Shown in pieces: positions 50,283 through 59,792 of a stretch of 64,000 nucleotides of DNA. The notes under the pieces are model-generated. The model saw nothing but the letters and a program-made list of their open reading frames with translations, was not told the DNA's origin and ran no database searches. A program made the translations under genes and the position numbers. The stretch is from Phenylobacterium sp. (GTDB taxonomy: Bacteria > Pseudomonadota > Alphaproteobacteria > Caulobacterales > Caulobacteraceae), in assembly GCF_016124325.1 (NCBI RefSeq), contig NZ_WGNY01000012.1:33761-97760 (forward strand), given 5' to 3'. Numbering within the stretch: position 1 is the stretch's first letter; every line of letters begins with the position of its first letter.

Positions 50283-52193
50283 GTGGATGTGGTCGGGCGG
50301 TTCGACGAGCGGTTCCTGGAGGAGGTGAAGTCGCGGCTGCGGCCCAGCGACGTCATCGGCCGTTCGGTCAAGCTGCGCCGGCAGGGCCGCGAGTTCGTGG
50401 GCCTCTCGCCCTTCAACAAGGAGAAGACGCCCAGCTTCTACGTCAACGACGAGAAGGGGATGTTTTTCGATTTCTCGTCGGGCAAGACCGGCGACCTGAT
50501 CACCTACCTGCAGGAGACCGAGCGGCTGACGTTCGCCGAGGCCGTCGAGCGGCTGGCCGCCGAGGCCGGGGTGCCGCTGCCGGCGCTCGACCCCAGGGGC
50601 GCCGAGCAGGAGAAGAAGCGCCAGGGGCTGGCCGACTGGCTGGAGATGGCGGCCCAGTGGTTCGAGGCCGAGTTGCGCCGGCCCGCGGGCCGCGAGGCCC
50701 GCGCCTACCTGGAGGCCCGCGGCCTGCCCGAGGCCGAATGGGGCCGCTTCCGCCTGGGCTTCTCGCCGGGGGGACGCACGGCGCTGAAGGACTATCTGGT
50801 CGCCAAGGGCGCGCACCCCGGCGGGCTGGTGGAGGCCGGGCTGCTGATCGCGCCGGAGGAGGGCGGGGCGCCCTACGACCGGTTCCGCGACCGCATCATC
50901 TTCCCGATCCTCGACGCGCGCGGCCGGGTGGTCAGCTTCGGCGGCCGGGCGATGGACCCGCAGGCCCGCGCCAAATACCTGAACGGCCCCGAGACTGTTG
51001 TCTTCCACAAGGGCCACCAGCTCTACGGCCTGTCGGAAGCCCGCAAGATCCTGGCCGCGGCCAAGGCCGACGAGGCTCCGCCCCTGGTGGTGGTGGAGGG
51101 CTACATGGACGTGATCGCCTGCCAGCGCGCGGGCGTCCCGGCGGTGGCCGCCATGGGCACGGCGCTGGGGGAGGACCAGATGGAGGTGCTGTGGCGCCAC
51201 CACCCGGAGCCCACCCTCTGTTTCGACGGCGACCGGGCGGGCCGCCAGGCCGCCGCGCGGGCCATGGACCGGGCGCTGCCGCTCTTGAGGGCCGGGCGCA
51301 GCTTCCGGTTCGCCATCGTCGAGGGCGGCAAGGACCCCGACGACGTGCTGCGCGAGCAGGGCGCGCCGGCGTTGCGGGCCCAGCTTTCCAAGACCACGCC
51401 GTTCGCCGAGGCGCTGTTCATCCGTGAGCGCGACGCCGAGCCGCTGGACACGCCCGAGCGGCGCACGGCGCTGAAGGTGCGGCTGCGCAAGCTGGCCGCG
51501 TCGATCGCCGATCCCGATCTCGCCCAGGCCTACAAGGAGGACCTGCTGGCCCGCTACGAGGGGCTCTGGCCCACGCGCGAGCCGGTCTACACGGTGGGCG
51601 CGGCCGCGCGGGAGATGTCGCGGGCCCGCTGGGACCGCCGCAAGCCGGTCAAGGCGGGCGCCACGCCCGAAGCCAAGGACGCGGTGGAGCGGCTGCGCGC
51701 CTCGCCCAAGCCGCTGGCGGCGGCCCTGGCGCTGGCGGCGCTGCGCGATCCGGGGGTGATCGACGAGGCGATCGAGCGGGTCGGCTCCCACGGCTTCGGC
51801 GATCCGCGGCTCGACGCCCTGGCCCAGGACCTCGTGCGCCTGCGCTACGAGACCGACAGCCTGGAATTCGACGCCCAGCTGCAGGCGCGCGGCGTCGACG
51901 CCGAGCTGATCCGGCGGCTGGAACGCGACGCCGGCCGGGCCGGCGTGGCCGCGCCGTTCCTCGACCCGGCCGCCGCGCGCGATCGCGCCCGGGCGCTGTG
52001 GCGGCAGGCCTTCGACCTGCTGATGCAGCTGGAAAGCCTGGAACGCGCGGTGGAGGCCGCCGCCCAGGATCTGTCCAAGGACGGCGACGCCACGACCCTG
52101 ATCAGCCTGAAGGCCGAGCGCGACCACCTGCGCAAGCTGATCAACAGTGACTGGTCGCACCCCGACGCCGAGCATCCGGTGCTGCCGCACTGA
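50283..52193 (+). CDS. dnaG: DNA primase
   Basis: DnaG makes RNA primers at the replication fork. The 636 residues comprise the N-terminal CHC2-like domain, the RNA-polymerase/TOPRIM core (VVVEGYMDVIACQRAG; LCFDGDRAGRQAAARA) and a C-terminal DnaB-interaction domain. The zinc-ligand positions Cys-His-Cys-Cys are replaced by Ser42, Asn45, Asp63 and Ser66 (LSPFNKEKTPSF; FFDFSSGKTG), so this domain cannot bind zinc in the usual way. The start is GTG at 50283; GTG 50289 is also possible. rpoD follows after 421 bp. Confidence 0.96.
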   Translation: MDVVGRFDERFLEEVKSRLRPSDVIGRSVKLRRQGREFVGLSPFNKEKTPSFYVNDEKGMFFDFSSGKTGDLITYLQETERLTFAEAVERLAAEAGVPLPALDPRGAEQEKKRQGLADWLEMAAQWFEAELRRPAGREARAYLEARGLPEAEWGRFRLGFSPGGRTALKDYLVAKGAHPGGLVEAGLLIAPEEGGAPYDRFRDRIIFPILDARGRVVSFGGRAMDPQARAKYLNGPETVVFHKGHQLYGLSEARKILAAAKADEAPPLVVVEGYMDVIACQRAGVPAVAAMGTALGEDQMEVLWRHHPEPTLCFDGDRAGRQAAARAMDRALPLLRAGRSFRFAIVEGGKDPDDVLREQGAPALRAQLSKTTPFAEALFIRERDAEPLDTPERRTALKVRLRKLAASIADPDLAQAYKEDLLARYEGLWPTREPVYTVGAAAREMSRARWDRRKPVKAGATPEAKDAVERLRASPKPLAAALALAALRDPGVIDEAIERVGSHGFGDPRLDALAQDLVRLRYETDSLEFDAQLQARGVDAELIRRLERDAGRAGVAAPFLDPAAARDRARALWRQAFDLLMQLESLERAVEAAAQDLSKDGDATTLISLKAERDHLRKLINSDWSHPDAEHPVLPH

Positions 52194-52614
52194 CCCGGGG
52201 CCGCCCGGCGCGTTCCGTCGCACTTGGGCCTCCTGTCTTGACACTGCGACTGTCACGCGCCATCTGCGGGGTGCGGATTTAGCGCGCGTATGACAGACAT
52301 CACTGGGCCGTCGCGGTTTCGGGCGCGCCCCCCTTCGAGGACAAGGATGTCTCCCTCACGTGCGGAAGTCCCCGTGGTCGCGCGGCCCTGCCGGCGACGC
52401 CTGCTGGCGCTGTGAGGGGAATCCCTTCGCAGTGCGTAAGCTGTGGCGGCGTCCGACAGCGCCTGGAGGGCGTATCCACGGCTGCGAGCGATCAGATGGG
52501 CACAACAACGGGCGGATGGCGGGTCGTTTTGACGCGGCTCATCGACCAAGGGTCCGCCACACACCATTTTCGGCCCGCCTCTTGCAGGGCGGCGCGCCGA
52601 TTTCGGAGATTTAG
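52194..52614. other. 421-bp gap between dnaG and rpoD
   Basis: No gene is supported. CTTGACACTGCG (TTGACA at 52238-52243) near the left end could be the -35 of an rpoD promoter, with CCATCT (52259-52264) as a weak or heat-shock-like -10; this is speculative. The remaining 330 bp would be an unusually long rpoD leader. Short open frames within it lack convincing ribosome-binding sites. Confidence 0.5.
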
Positions 52615-54546
<1,932 letters not shown>

Positions 54547-54571
54547 GCCGAAGGCCCATCGCCAAAAGAAA

Positions 54572-54606
54572 AGCGCCGCCGGCGGGAGCCGGCGGCGCTC
54601 TTCGTT
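54572..54606. terminator. Bidirectional intrinsic terminator between rpoD and the metalloprotease gene
   Basis: A 12-bp stem AGCGCCGCCGGC/GCCGGCGGCGCT with a GGGA loop occupies 54572-54599. On the plus strand CTTCGTTT follows; on the minus strand CTTTTCTTTT follows, the better U-tract. It can end both the rightward rpoD and the leftward metalloprotease transcripts. Confidence 0.8.
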
Positions 54607-54623
54607 TCAGGCCTGGCCTCTCG

Positions 54624-55790
54624 CTAGCGGGCGATGCGCACCAGGGCCGGCTGGCGGCGGCGGAGCGCCGAGCCCAGCAGGCCGAAGCCCATGATCATCA
54701 GCGCCCAGGTCGCCGGTTCGGGCACGGCGGCCCGCGCCTGCGCGGTGCTGTAGCTGTAGTTCGGGTTGGCCAGGACGTCGAAGTTGACGTTCCAGCCGAT
54801 GGCGTCGAACAGCGCCAGGTCGAGCGAGGTCACCGAGTCGCCGATCCCGTTGCAGATGTACGGGTTCAGGATGCCGAGGAAGTCCTGGCACGGGGTGCTC
54901 GGCTCCTTCCAGTGCGAGGCCTGCCAGCCGTCGCCGAAGTTGGTGCCGGTGGAGAAGTAGCCGCCCATCAGCGCGGTCTGGCCGCCATCGATCGAGAAGT
55001 AGGAGTCCGTGCCCGGGGTCCAGTCGAGCATCGGGTTTCCGCCATTGTCGCTGTAGCGGAACATGTCGAGGGCGTAGCCCCACCAGTAGGAATCGACGTC
55101 GCCGGTGAACCCGTCGGAGTAGTCGAAGTCGTCGGCGCCGCTGACGAAGCCCAGCGCGTGGCCGATCTCGTGGATCGCCACGCCGATGAAGTCGTAGGTC
55201 CCCGCCGAGATGCCGTCGTTGGGATCGAAGTCGAAGGCGAAGTCGCTGGAGAACTGGACCGTGGCGTCGACCGTGGAGCCGAGGTCGACGCCGAGGGCGC
55301 GGGCGTTGGCCGTCGTGATGGCCATCGTCTCGTTGATGGCGTTATCCGGCGCGATCCGGGTCGTGGTGTCGTCGATGCCGGTCATGGCGCCGCCGTCCAG
55401 GTAGCCCGGGACGATGACGTCGAGGCCGCCGTTCGAGTTCAGCGGCGACAGGTTGGCCACGGCCTGGGCGTCGAGCGCGCTCGTGCCCGTCGCCGCCAGG
55501 GCGTTGTAGTAGCTGCCGACCGACACATACTGCAGGAGGTTGCTGCTGGTGCCGCCCAGGATGTTCGCGCCGAGGCTGCTGAACCCGACGTTCAGGTTGA
55601 CGGTCGCGTCGTTGGTGAAGACCGACTCCCAGTAGTGCGCCGCCGCCCGGAAGCCGAGTTCCGCTGGCGAGCCGGTGACGCCGCCGATGTCGTTGAGATT
55701 GATGGTCAACGCCGAGGCCGGCGCAGCGAAGGCCAACGCGCCGGCGGCGACCGCTCCAGACGCGAAAAGCCCGATCTTGGACAACTTCAT
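54624..55790 (-). CDS. Secreted zinc metalloprotease with PEPxxWA-CTERM anchor
   Basis: The 388-residue exported protein has a signal peptide (residues 1-27, ending PASA), a metzincin-like zinc motif HEIGHALGFVSGADD (His207, Glu208, His211, consistent with HExxHxxGxxxD) and a C-terminal sorting signal VPEPATWALMIMGFGLLGSALRRR (from about 356, quoted in part). PEP-CTERM signals are recognised by exosortase, which should be encoded elsewhere. The family is known as an NF038122-like metalloprotease, from memory. It probably acts at the cell surface. Confidence 0.9.
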   Translation of the reverse strand: MKLSKIGLFASGAVAAGALAFAAPASALTINLNDIGGVTGSPAELGFRAAAHYWESVFTNDATVNLNVGFSSLGANILGGTSSNLLQYVSVGSYYNALAATGTSALDAQAVANLSPLNSNGGLDVIVPGYLDGGAMTGIDDTTTRIAPDNAINETMAITTANARALGVDLGSTVDATVQFSSDFAFDFDPNDGISAGTYDFIGVAIHEIGHALGFVSGADDFDYSDGFTGDVDSYWWGYALDMFRYSDNGGNPMLDWTPGTDSYFSIDGGQTALMGGYFSTGTNFGDGWQASHWKEPSTPCQDFLGILNPYICNGIGDSVTSLDLALFDAIGWNVNFDVLANPNYSYSTAQARAAVPEPATWALMIMGFGLLGSALRRRQPALVRIAR

Positions 55791-55940
55791 GAAAGACTCC
55801 CCACATGGCCGCGGCGCACCGGCGGTGCGACTCGCCCCAATTTACGAATTGGTAACACTGACTCGCGGAGATCAACGCCATACACGCGTAGGGCGAACCC
55901 AATTCCCCTCCCGCCCCAGGGCGTCGAGCGAACCCGGCGC

Positions 55941-56759
55941 TCAGAGCGCCCAGTTTTGCGCCATCTGGACCAAAGTCAGGGCAATTTCGCCGAGGATCAG
56001 GATCACGATCGCCAGTTCCAGGCGATAGGACCGTTCGGTGTCGATGAGCTCGGCCATAAGTCTCGCCGTCTGGGCGATCAGGTTGAGCTTGCGGTTGAGC
56101 ACCTCGGCGCGCTCGTCGAGTTCGTATTCGGTCTCCAGCCGCGCGTAGAGCCGCTCCAGGTCCGGCCGGTCCCAAAGTAGATCCGGCTTTTCTCCCACCG
56201 CGACGCGCCCGCTGACCCTATGCTCGACGAGCAGAGCCGAGCCGATCATCCTGATCACGGCGCCCCGCCCGCCGCGCCGGTGGCCGGTCCGGGCGAGGTC
56301 GGCGGCCCAGGGTTCGACGGTCTCGAGCACGCCGGCGACCTGGCGCTCGTGGTGCGCGAGAAGCGCGCTGCGGGCCAAAACGAATGCCACAACTAGAAGT
56401 CGTGCGGCCGACCGGTCGGTGATACATATGTTACCTTCGGCGTCCACCCGCTCTTCGGGGCCGGCGGCCGGGGCCAGGAGGGCGCTTTCCTCCTCGCGCT
56501 TGTCGAAGGCCGATCCCACCCGCGGCAGGATGCGGCGCAGCGCCTCGTCCTCGCCCAGGGCGTCGAGGCCGATCAGGACGACGACCCCGTAGCGGAACAC
56601 GACGGCCATGCCGTCGTCGCCGACGCGGAACGCCAGCGGCGCGGTCGACAGGGCGTCGCGACGTTCGAGACCCGCCGCGTCGATCCGTTCGCCCAGCACG
56701 ATGGCCCGCGCGGTCAGCGGGCGAAACTCAGGCTCTCGCGAAGCGTCGGCGCCGCTCAT
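55941..56759 (-). CDS. RMD1/YagE (DUF155) family protein
   Basis: ATG at 56759 gives 272 residues; the open frame upstream runs antisense through the 2OG-oxygenase gene. The DUF155 pattern is clear: AFRVGDDGMAVVFRYGVVVLIGL, then DRPDLERLYARLETEYELDERAEVLNRKLNLI, and a C-terminal membrane helix (LELAIVILILGEIALTLVQM). Yeast RMD1-type relatives act in meiotic division or mitochondria; the bacterial role is unknown. Confidence 0.87.
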   Translation of the reverse strand: MSGADASREPEFRPLTARAIVLGERIDAAGLERRDALSTAPLAFRVGDDGMAVVFRYGVVVLIGLDALGEDEALRRILPRVGSAFDKREEESALLAPAAGPEERVDAEGNICITDRSAARLLVVAFVLARSALLAHHERQVAGVLETVEPWAADLARTGHRRGGRGAVIRMIGSALLVEHRVSGRVAVGEKPDLLWDRPDLERLYARLETEYELDERAEVLNRKLNLIAQTARLMAELIDTERSYRLELAIVILILGEIALTLVQMAQNWAL

Positions 56760-56785
56760 GCGCCCACGGGAGCACGGCGCCGGGC

Positions 56786-57406
56786 TCAGCGCCAGCCGTA
56801 GTTGAAGCTCACCGAGACGCGCTCCGTCCGGGCGGCGTTGGCGGGCACTTCGTGCCGCAGCCAGCTCTCCCACATATAGATCGTGCCGGGTTGCGGCTGA
56901 AGGTAGACGAAGGCCTGGGCCTCGCGCGGCGCGTCGGCGCGGCGCGGCGGGGCGGCCATCATCAGCGGCAGGCGCGGATCCTCGATCTTGAGCGCGCTCG
57001 CGCCCTTGGGCGTGTCCACATAGAGCGTCCCGGAGATCACGCTGTGGGGGTGGATGTGGCCGGAGTGGCCGGCGCCGGGCTTGAGGATGTTGACCCACAG
57101 GCTGTCGAGCTTGAGGCGGCCGCCGCCGAGGTCGAGGCTCAGCGCGTCGGCGAAGCGGCGCGCGTGGCGGTCGAGCTTGCCCTTCAGTTCGCCGAAGACG
57201 CTCATGCGCGCGGGCAGATCATTGAGCGAGGCGTATGACGTGTAGCCGCCGTAGCCGTGGCTCCGGCACCACGCGCGGCCCGCTTTGTCCTCGGCGGCGA
57301 GCGCGTGGCAGGCGTCCAAAATCTCGCCGTTGAAATCTTCGAAACATCGGTCCGTTGTAAGGGTCGCCTCATAGATCGGCGTGGCGAAGAGCGGATGCAG
57401 CGTCAT
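56786..57406 (-). CDS. 2OG-Fe(II) oxygenase (TIGR02466-type)
   Basis: The 206-residue protein begins MTLHPLFATPIYEA, the usual opening of this putative dioxygenase family. It has the iron-binding HIHPHSVISGTLYV region with His-x-His, later the distal His in SWLRHEVP and the 2-oxoglutarate Arg in RTERVSVSFN. It should hydroxylate an unknown substrate. It lies 26 bp upstream of the RMD1-like gene on the same strand, so they may be co-transcribed. Confidence 0.87.
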   Translation of the reverse strand: MTLHPLFATPIYEATLTTDRCFEDFNGEILDACHALAAEDKAGRAWCRSHGYGGYTSYASLNDLPARMSVFGELKGKLDRHARRFADALSLDLGGGRLKLDSLWVNILKPGAGHSGHIHPHSVISGTLYVDTPKGASALKIEDPRLPLMMAAPPRRADAPREAQAFVYLQPQPGTIYMWESWLRHEVPANAARTERVSVSFNYGWR

Positions 57407-57540
57407 GCCGCGCGGCTTAGCGCAGGGCGTCGGCTTCGGAAACCGGCGTGACGCTGGCGCGGACGCGGAACGTTGACTAGTTTGGAGCCAAATAAGGCGC
57501 GGCTCGAGCGAAGGGCCGCTGCGTTGGGGGAAGCGAGAGC

Positions 57541-58401
57541 ATGATGAGGATCGTGGCGGCGCTGTTGGCGGTTGGCGCAGTGCTTGGGGCGGGCGGCGCG
57601 CCGGCGCTGGCGAAGGACAAGCCCGCAGCGGCCTACAAGGCGCCCCGGCTGGCGGGAACCTCCCATCCCGATCTGAACGGCGTGTGGCAGGTGATGAACG
57701 CGGCCGGCTGGGACGTCGAGCCCCACGCCGCGCGCGCGGCCCTGCAGATGCGTCCCGGTCCCTATGTCCCGCTGCCGGCCAAGGAAGTGCTGGCGCTGGG
57801 CGCGGTGGGGGCGGTGCCCGGCGGCCTGGGCGTCGTCGAGGGCGGGGAAATCCCCTACACGCCCGAGGCCAAGAAGCAGCGCGACGAGAACCGCGCCGAC
57901 TATCTGAACCGCGATCCCGAGATCAAATGCTACCTGCCGGGCGTCCCGCGGGCGAACTACATGCGCCTGCCGTTCCAGATCTTCCAGTCCGACAGCTCGA
58001 TGATCATGGCCTATGAATATGCGGGCGCGGTGCGGAACATCCTGTTCGACGACCCGGGCCCTGCGCCGGTCGATTCCTGGATGGGCCAGTCGGTGGCCAA
58101 GTGGGACGGCGACACCCTGGTGATCAAGGTCACCGGTCTGAACGACCGCACCTGGTTCGACCGGGCCGGCAACTTCCACTCCGATCAGATGACGGTGGAG
58201 GAGCGTTACACCCCCGCCGGGCCCGGCGTGCTGCGCTACGAGGCCACCATCACCGACCCGCAGACCTTCACGCGCCCCTGGAAGATGAGCATGAACCTCT
58301 ACAAGCACGTGGGGGAGGACGCTCAGCTCAACCAGTTCAAGTGCGTCGAGTTCGTCGAGGAGCTGATGTATGGCGACCTTCGCAAGCAACCGGTGAAATA
58401 G
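57541..58401 (+). CDS. Secreted hypothetical protein paired with DUF6152
   Basis: The 286-residue protein has a signal peptide (MRIVAALLAVGAVLGAGGAP region, cleavage near ALA-KD) and then PDLNGVWQVMNAAGWDVEP, EIKCYLPGVPRANYMRLPFQIFQS and WDGDTLVIKVTGLNDRTWFDRAGNFHSDQ. This WDGDTLVV...TWFD pattern is common in secreted proteins of soil bacteria that lie beside DUF6152 genes. Function unknown. The downstream gene begins 33 bp later. Confidence 0.8.
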   Translation: MMRIVAALLAVGAVLGAGGAPALAKDKPAAAYKAPRLAGTSHPDLNGVWQVMNAAGWDVEPHAARAALQMRPGPYVPLPAKEVLALGAVGAVPGGLGVVEGGEIPYTPEAKKQRDENRADYLNRDPEIKCYLPGVPRANYMRLPFQIFQSDSSMIMAYEYAGAVRNILFDDPGPAPVDSWMGQSVAKWDGDTLVIKVTGLNDRTWFDRAGNFHSDQMTVEERYTPAGPGVLRYEATITDPQTFTRPWKMSMNLYKHVGEDAQLNQFKCVEFVEELMYGDLRKQPVK

Positions 58402-58434
58402 ACTGAACAAGCATCCGGCGTTTGGAGGCCAGGA

Positions 58435-58884
58435 ATGAACAGGAAGACCCTCATCATCGCAGGGGCCGCGGCGGCGGTCCTGGGCGTCACGGCGGCCGGC
58501 GGCGCGGCCTGGGCCCACCATGCCTTCGCCGCCGAGTTCGACGGCAAGGCTCCGGTCCTGCTGCGGGGCAAGGTGACCCGCGTCGAGTGGATCAACCCGC
58601 ACGCCTGGGTCCACGTGAACGTGGTGGGCGACGACGGCAAGGCCGTGGAGTGGATGGTCGAGGGCGGCACGCCCAACACCCTGCTGCGCTCGGGCATCGA
58701 CCGGAACTCGCTGAAGCCCGGAACGGAAGTGATCGTCCGCGGCTACCAGTCGAAGGACAAGCTGTGCCGTCCGGCCTGCAAGGCCAACGGCCGCGACATC
58801 ACCTTCGTCGACGGGCGCAAGGTGTTCATGGGCTCGTCCGGCACGGGCGCGCCCAAGGACGGCGCCGACCCGACCGAGAAGTAG
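58435..58884 (+). CDS. DUF6152 secreted protein
   Basis: The 149-residue protein has a signal peptide and then AWAHHAFAAEFDGKAPVLLRGKVTRVEWINPHAWVHV, the hallmark HHxFAxEFD ... WINPHAW of DUF6152. The domain is beta-rich, OB-fold-like, with CRPACKANGRDITFVDGRKV near the end. It is probably periplasmic and works with the preceding gene. A clear intrinsic terminator follows at 58909. Confidence 0.88.
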   Translation: MNRKTLIIAGAAAAVLGVTAAGGAAWAHHAFAAEFDGKAPVLLRGKVTRVEWINPHAWVHVNVVGDDGKAVEWMVEGGTPNTLLRSGIDRNSLKPGTEVIVRGYQSKDKLCRPACKANGRDITFVDGRKVFMGSSGTGAPKDGADPTEK

Positions 58885-58908
58885 GCGCGGCACCATCGCC
58901 GGATACGG

Positions 58909-58936
58909 AAAGGGGAGCCCCGTGGCTCCCCTTTTT
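58909..58936 (+). terminator. Intrinsic terminator of the DUF6152 operon
   Basis: AAAGGGGAGCC pairs with GGCTCCCCTTT around a 4-nt loop and is followed by more T residues (TTTTT in total at 58932-58936). It is a textbook Rho-independent terminator 25 bp after the stop. Confidence 0.92.
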
Positions 58937-58986
58937 CGTTGGGCGCTCGAGGGCTTGGGTTGGCTGATCGGGCCGCTGCGGCCCGG

Positions 58987-59211
58987 TCAGCGCGACTGCA
59001 GCTGCAGCAGCGAGTCCCACATGTCCTGGGCGAAGCGGATCACCGACAGGTTGGCCGAGAACTGGTGCTTGGCCGAGATCATCTCGACCATCTCGTGCTC
59101 CACGTTCACGTCCTTGCCCTCGACGCCCATGGTGGCGATCTGGGTGGCCGAGGCCTCGAAGCGGCGCGACGCCGCGGTCAGGCCGTACTGGGCGGTGACG
59201 ATAGGGTCCAT
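58987..59211 (-). CDS. Miniature flagellar basal-body rod-like protein
   Basis: The 74-residue protein resembles the two ends of FlgB/FlgC-type rod proteins joined without the core. The start MDPIVTAQYGLTAASRRFEASATQIATMG mirrors the N-terminal SGLxAqxxRLxxxAxNIAN helix, and VNVEHEMVEMISAKHQFSANLSVIRFAQDMWDSLL (quoted in part) mirrors the C-terminal NVxxxEEMVxMIxAxRxYxAN helix. Such terminal helices form the coiled-coil core of the rod. Whether it enters the rod is unknown. It is not next to other flagellar genes here. Confidence 0.75.
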   Translation of the reverse strand: MDPIVTAQYGLTAASRRFEASATQIATMGVEGKDVNVEHEMVEMISAKHQFSANLSVIRFAQDMWDSLLQLQSR

Positions 59212-59334
59212 GCGGCCACCCTGCCACCGCGGCGGTTAACCGGCGGCTGAGCAATGTGGTGAACGCCGCGGGAATCCGCGCGGCGCGGCGGACGAAATGG
59301 CGCTATCCTGCCGCCCGCATCCCAGGAGGTCCCC

Positions 59335-59673
59335 ATGCGCGCGATGGTTCTTGCGGCGATCCCGATGATGGCCCTGGCGGGCGGCGCGGCGGCCGAGGCG
59401 CCCGCCACCACGGCCCAGTGCCTGGAATCCACCGGCCGGCTGATCCCCGCCGTCTGCCAGGTCCCGGGAAGCCGCCTGGAATCGCGCGAGCAGATCTGCA
59501 GCTGCCCCAACGGCGGCGAGCGCATCACGGTGGCCGTGTGCGGCAAGGACCAGGCGCCGCCGCCGGAAGGCAAGGCGCTGACCATCGCCCGCCGCGAGGC
59601 CATGCGCGACGGCAGCCTCGTCGGCGACACCGTGGCCGGCCAGCCGATCTGCGTGCGGCCGCGCAGGCCCTGA
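59335..59673 (+). CDS. Small secreted cysteine-containing protein
   Basis: An AGGAGG a few bases before ATG 59335 gives 112 residues with a signal peptide (MRAMVLAAIPMMALAGGAAA). The mature chain has five cysteines (TAQCLESTG, AVCQVPG, QICSCPNGG, VAVCGKD) plus one near the end (PICVRP), suggesting disulfides in the periplasm. No family is recognised. Confidence 0.72.
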   Translation: MRAMVLAAIPMMALAGGAAAEAPATTAQCLESTGRLIPAVCQVPGSRLESREQICSCPNGGERITVAVCGKDQAPPPEGKALTIARREAMRDGSLVGDTVAGQPICVRPRRP

Positions 59674-59679
59674 CCTCGA

Positions 59680-59728
59680 GAGCCCGTCAGGGTGAAGTGG
59701 ATACCGGTTCACCCGCCCGGACGGGCTC
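59680..59728. repeat. Palindromic repeat unit A
   Basis: GAGCCCGTC (59680-59688) pairs with GACGGGCTC (59720-59728), and inside it GGGTGAA pairs with TTCACCC around GTGGATACCGG. It lies directly after the small secreted gene and may double as a terminator. Confidence 0.65.
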
Positions 59729-59744
59729 CATATGCTTGAAGATA

Positions 59745-59792
59745 GAGCCTTCTCGTCCGGATCAGGTGATCCCACCTGATCCGGGAAGGCTC
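59745..59792. repeat. Palindromic repeat unit B overlapping a stop codon
   Basis: GAGCCTT...CCGGATCAGGTG pairs with CACCTGATCCGG...AAGGCTC (inner stem a perfect 12 bp, 59757-59768 with 59773-59784). Its right end touches the last base of the serine hydrolase stop codon (59792). Together with unit A it fills the convergent gap. Confidence 0.7.

Noticed and set aside
52360..52614. 84-codon frame in the dnaG-rpoD gap
   Set aside because: No ribosome-binding site, atypical composition, and it ends at the rpoD ribosome-binding site.
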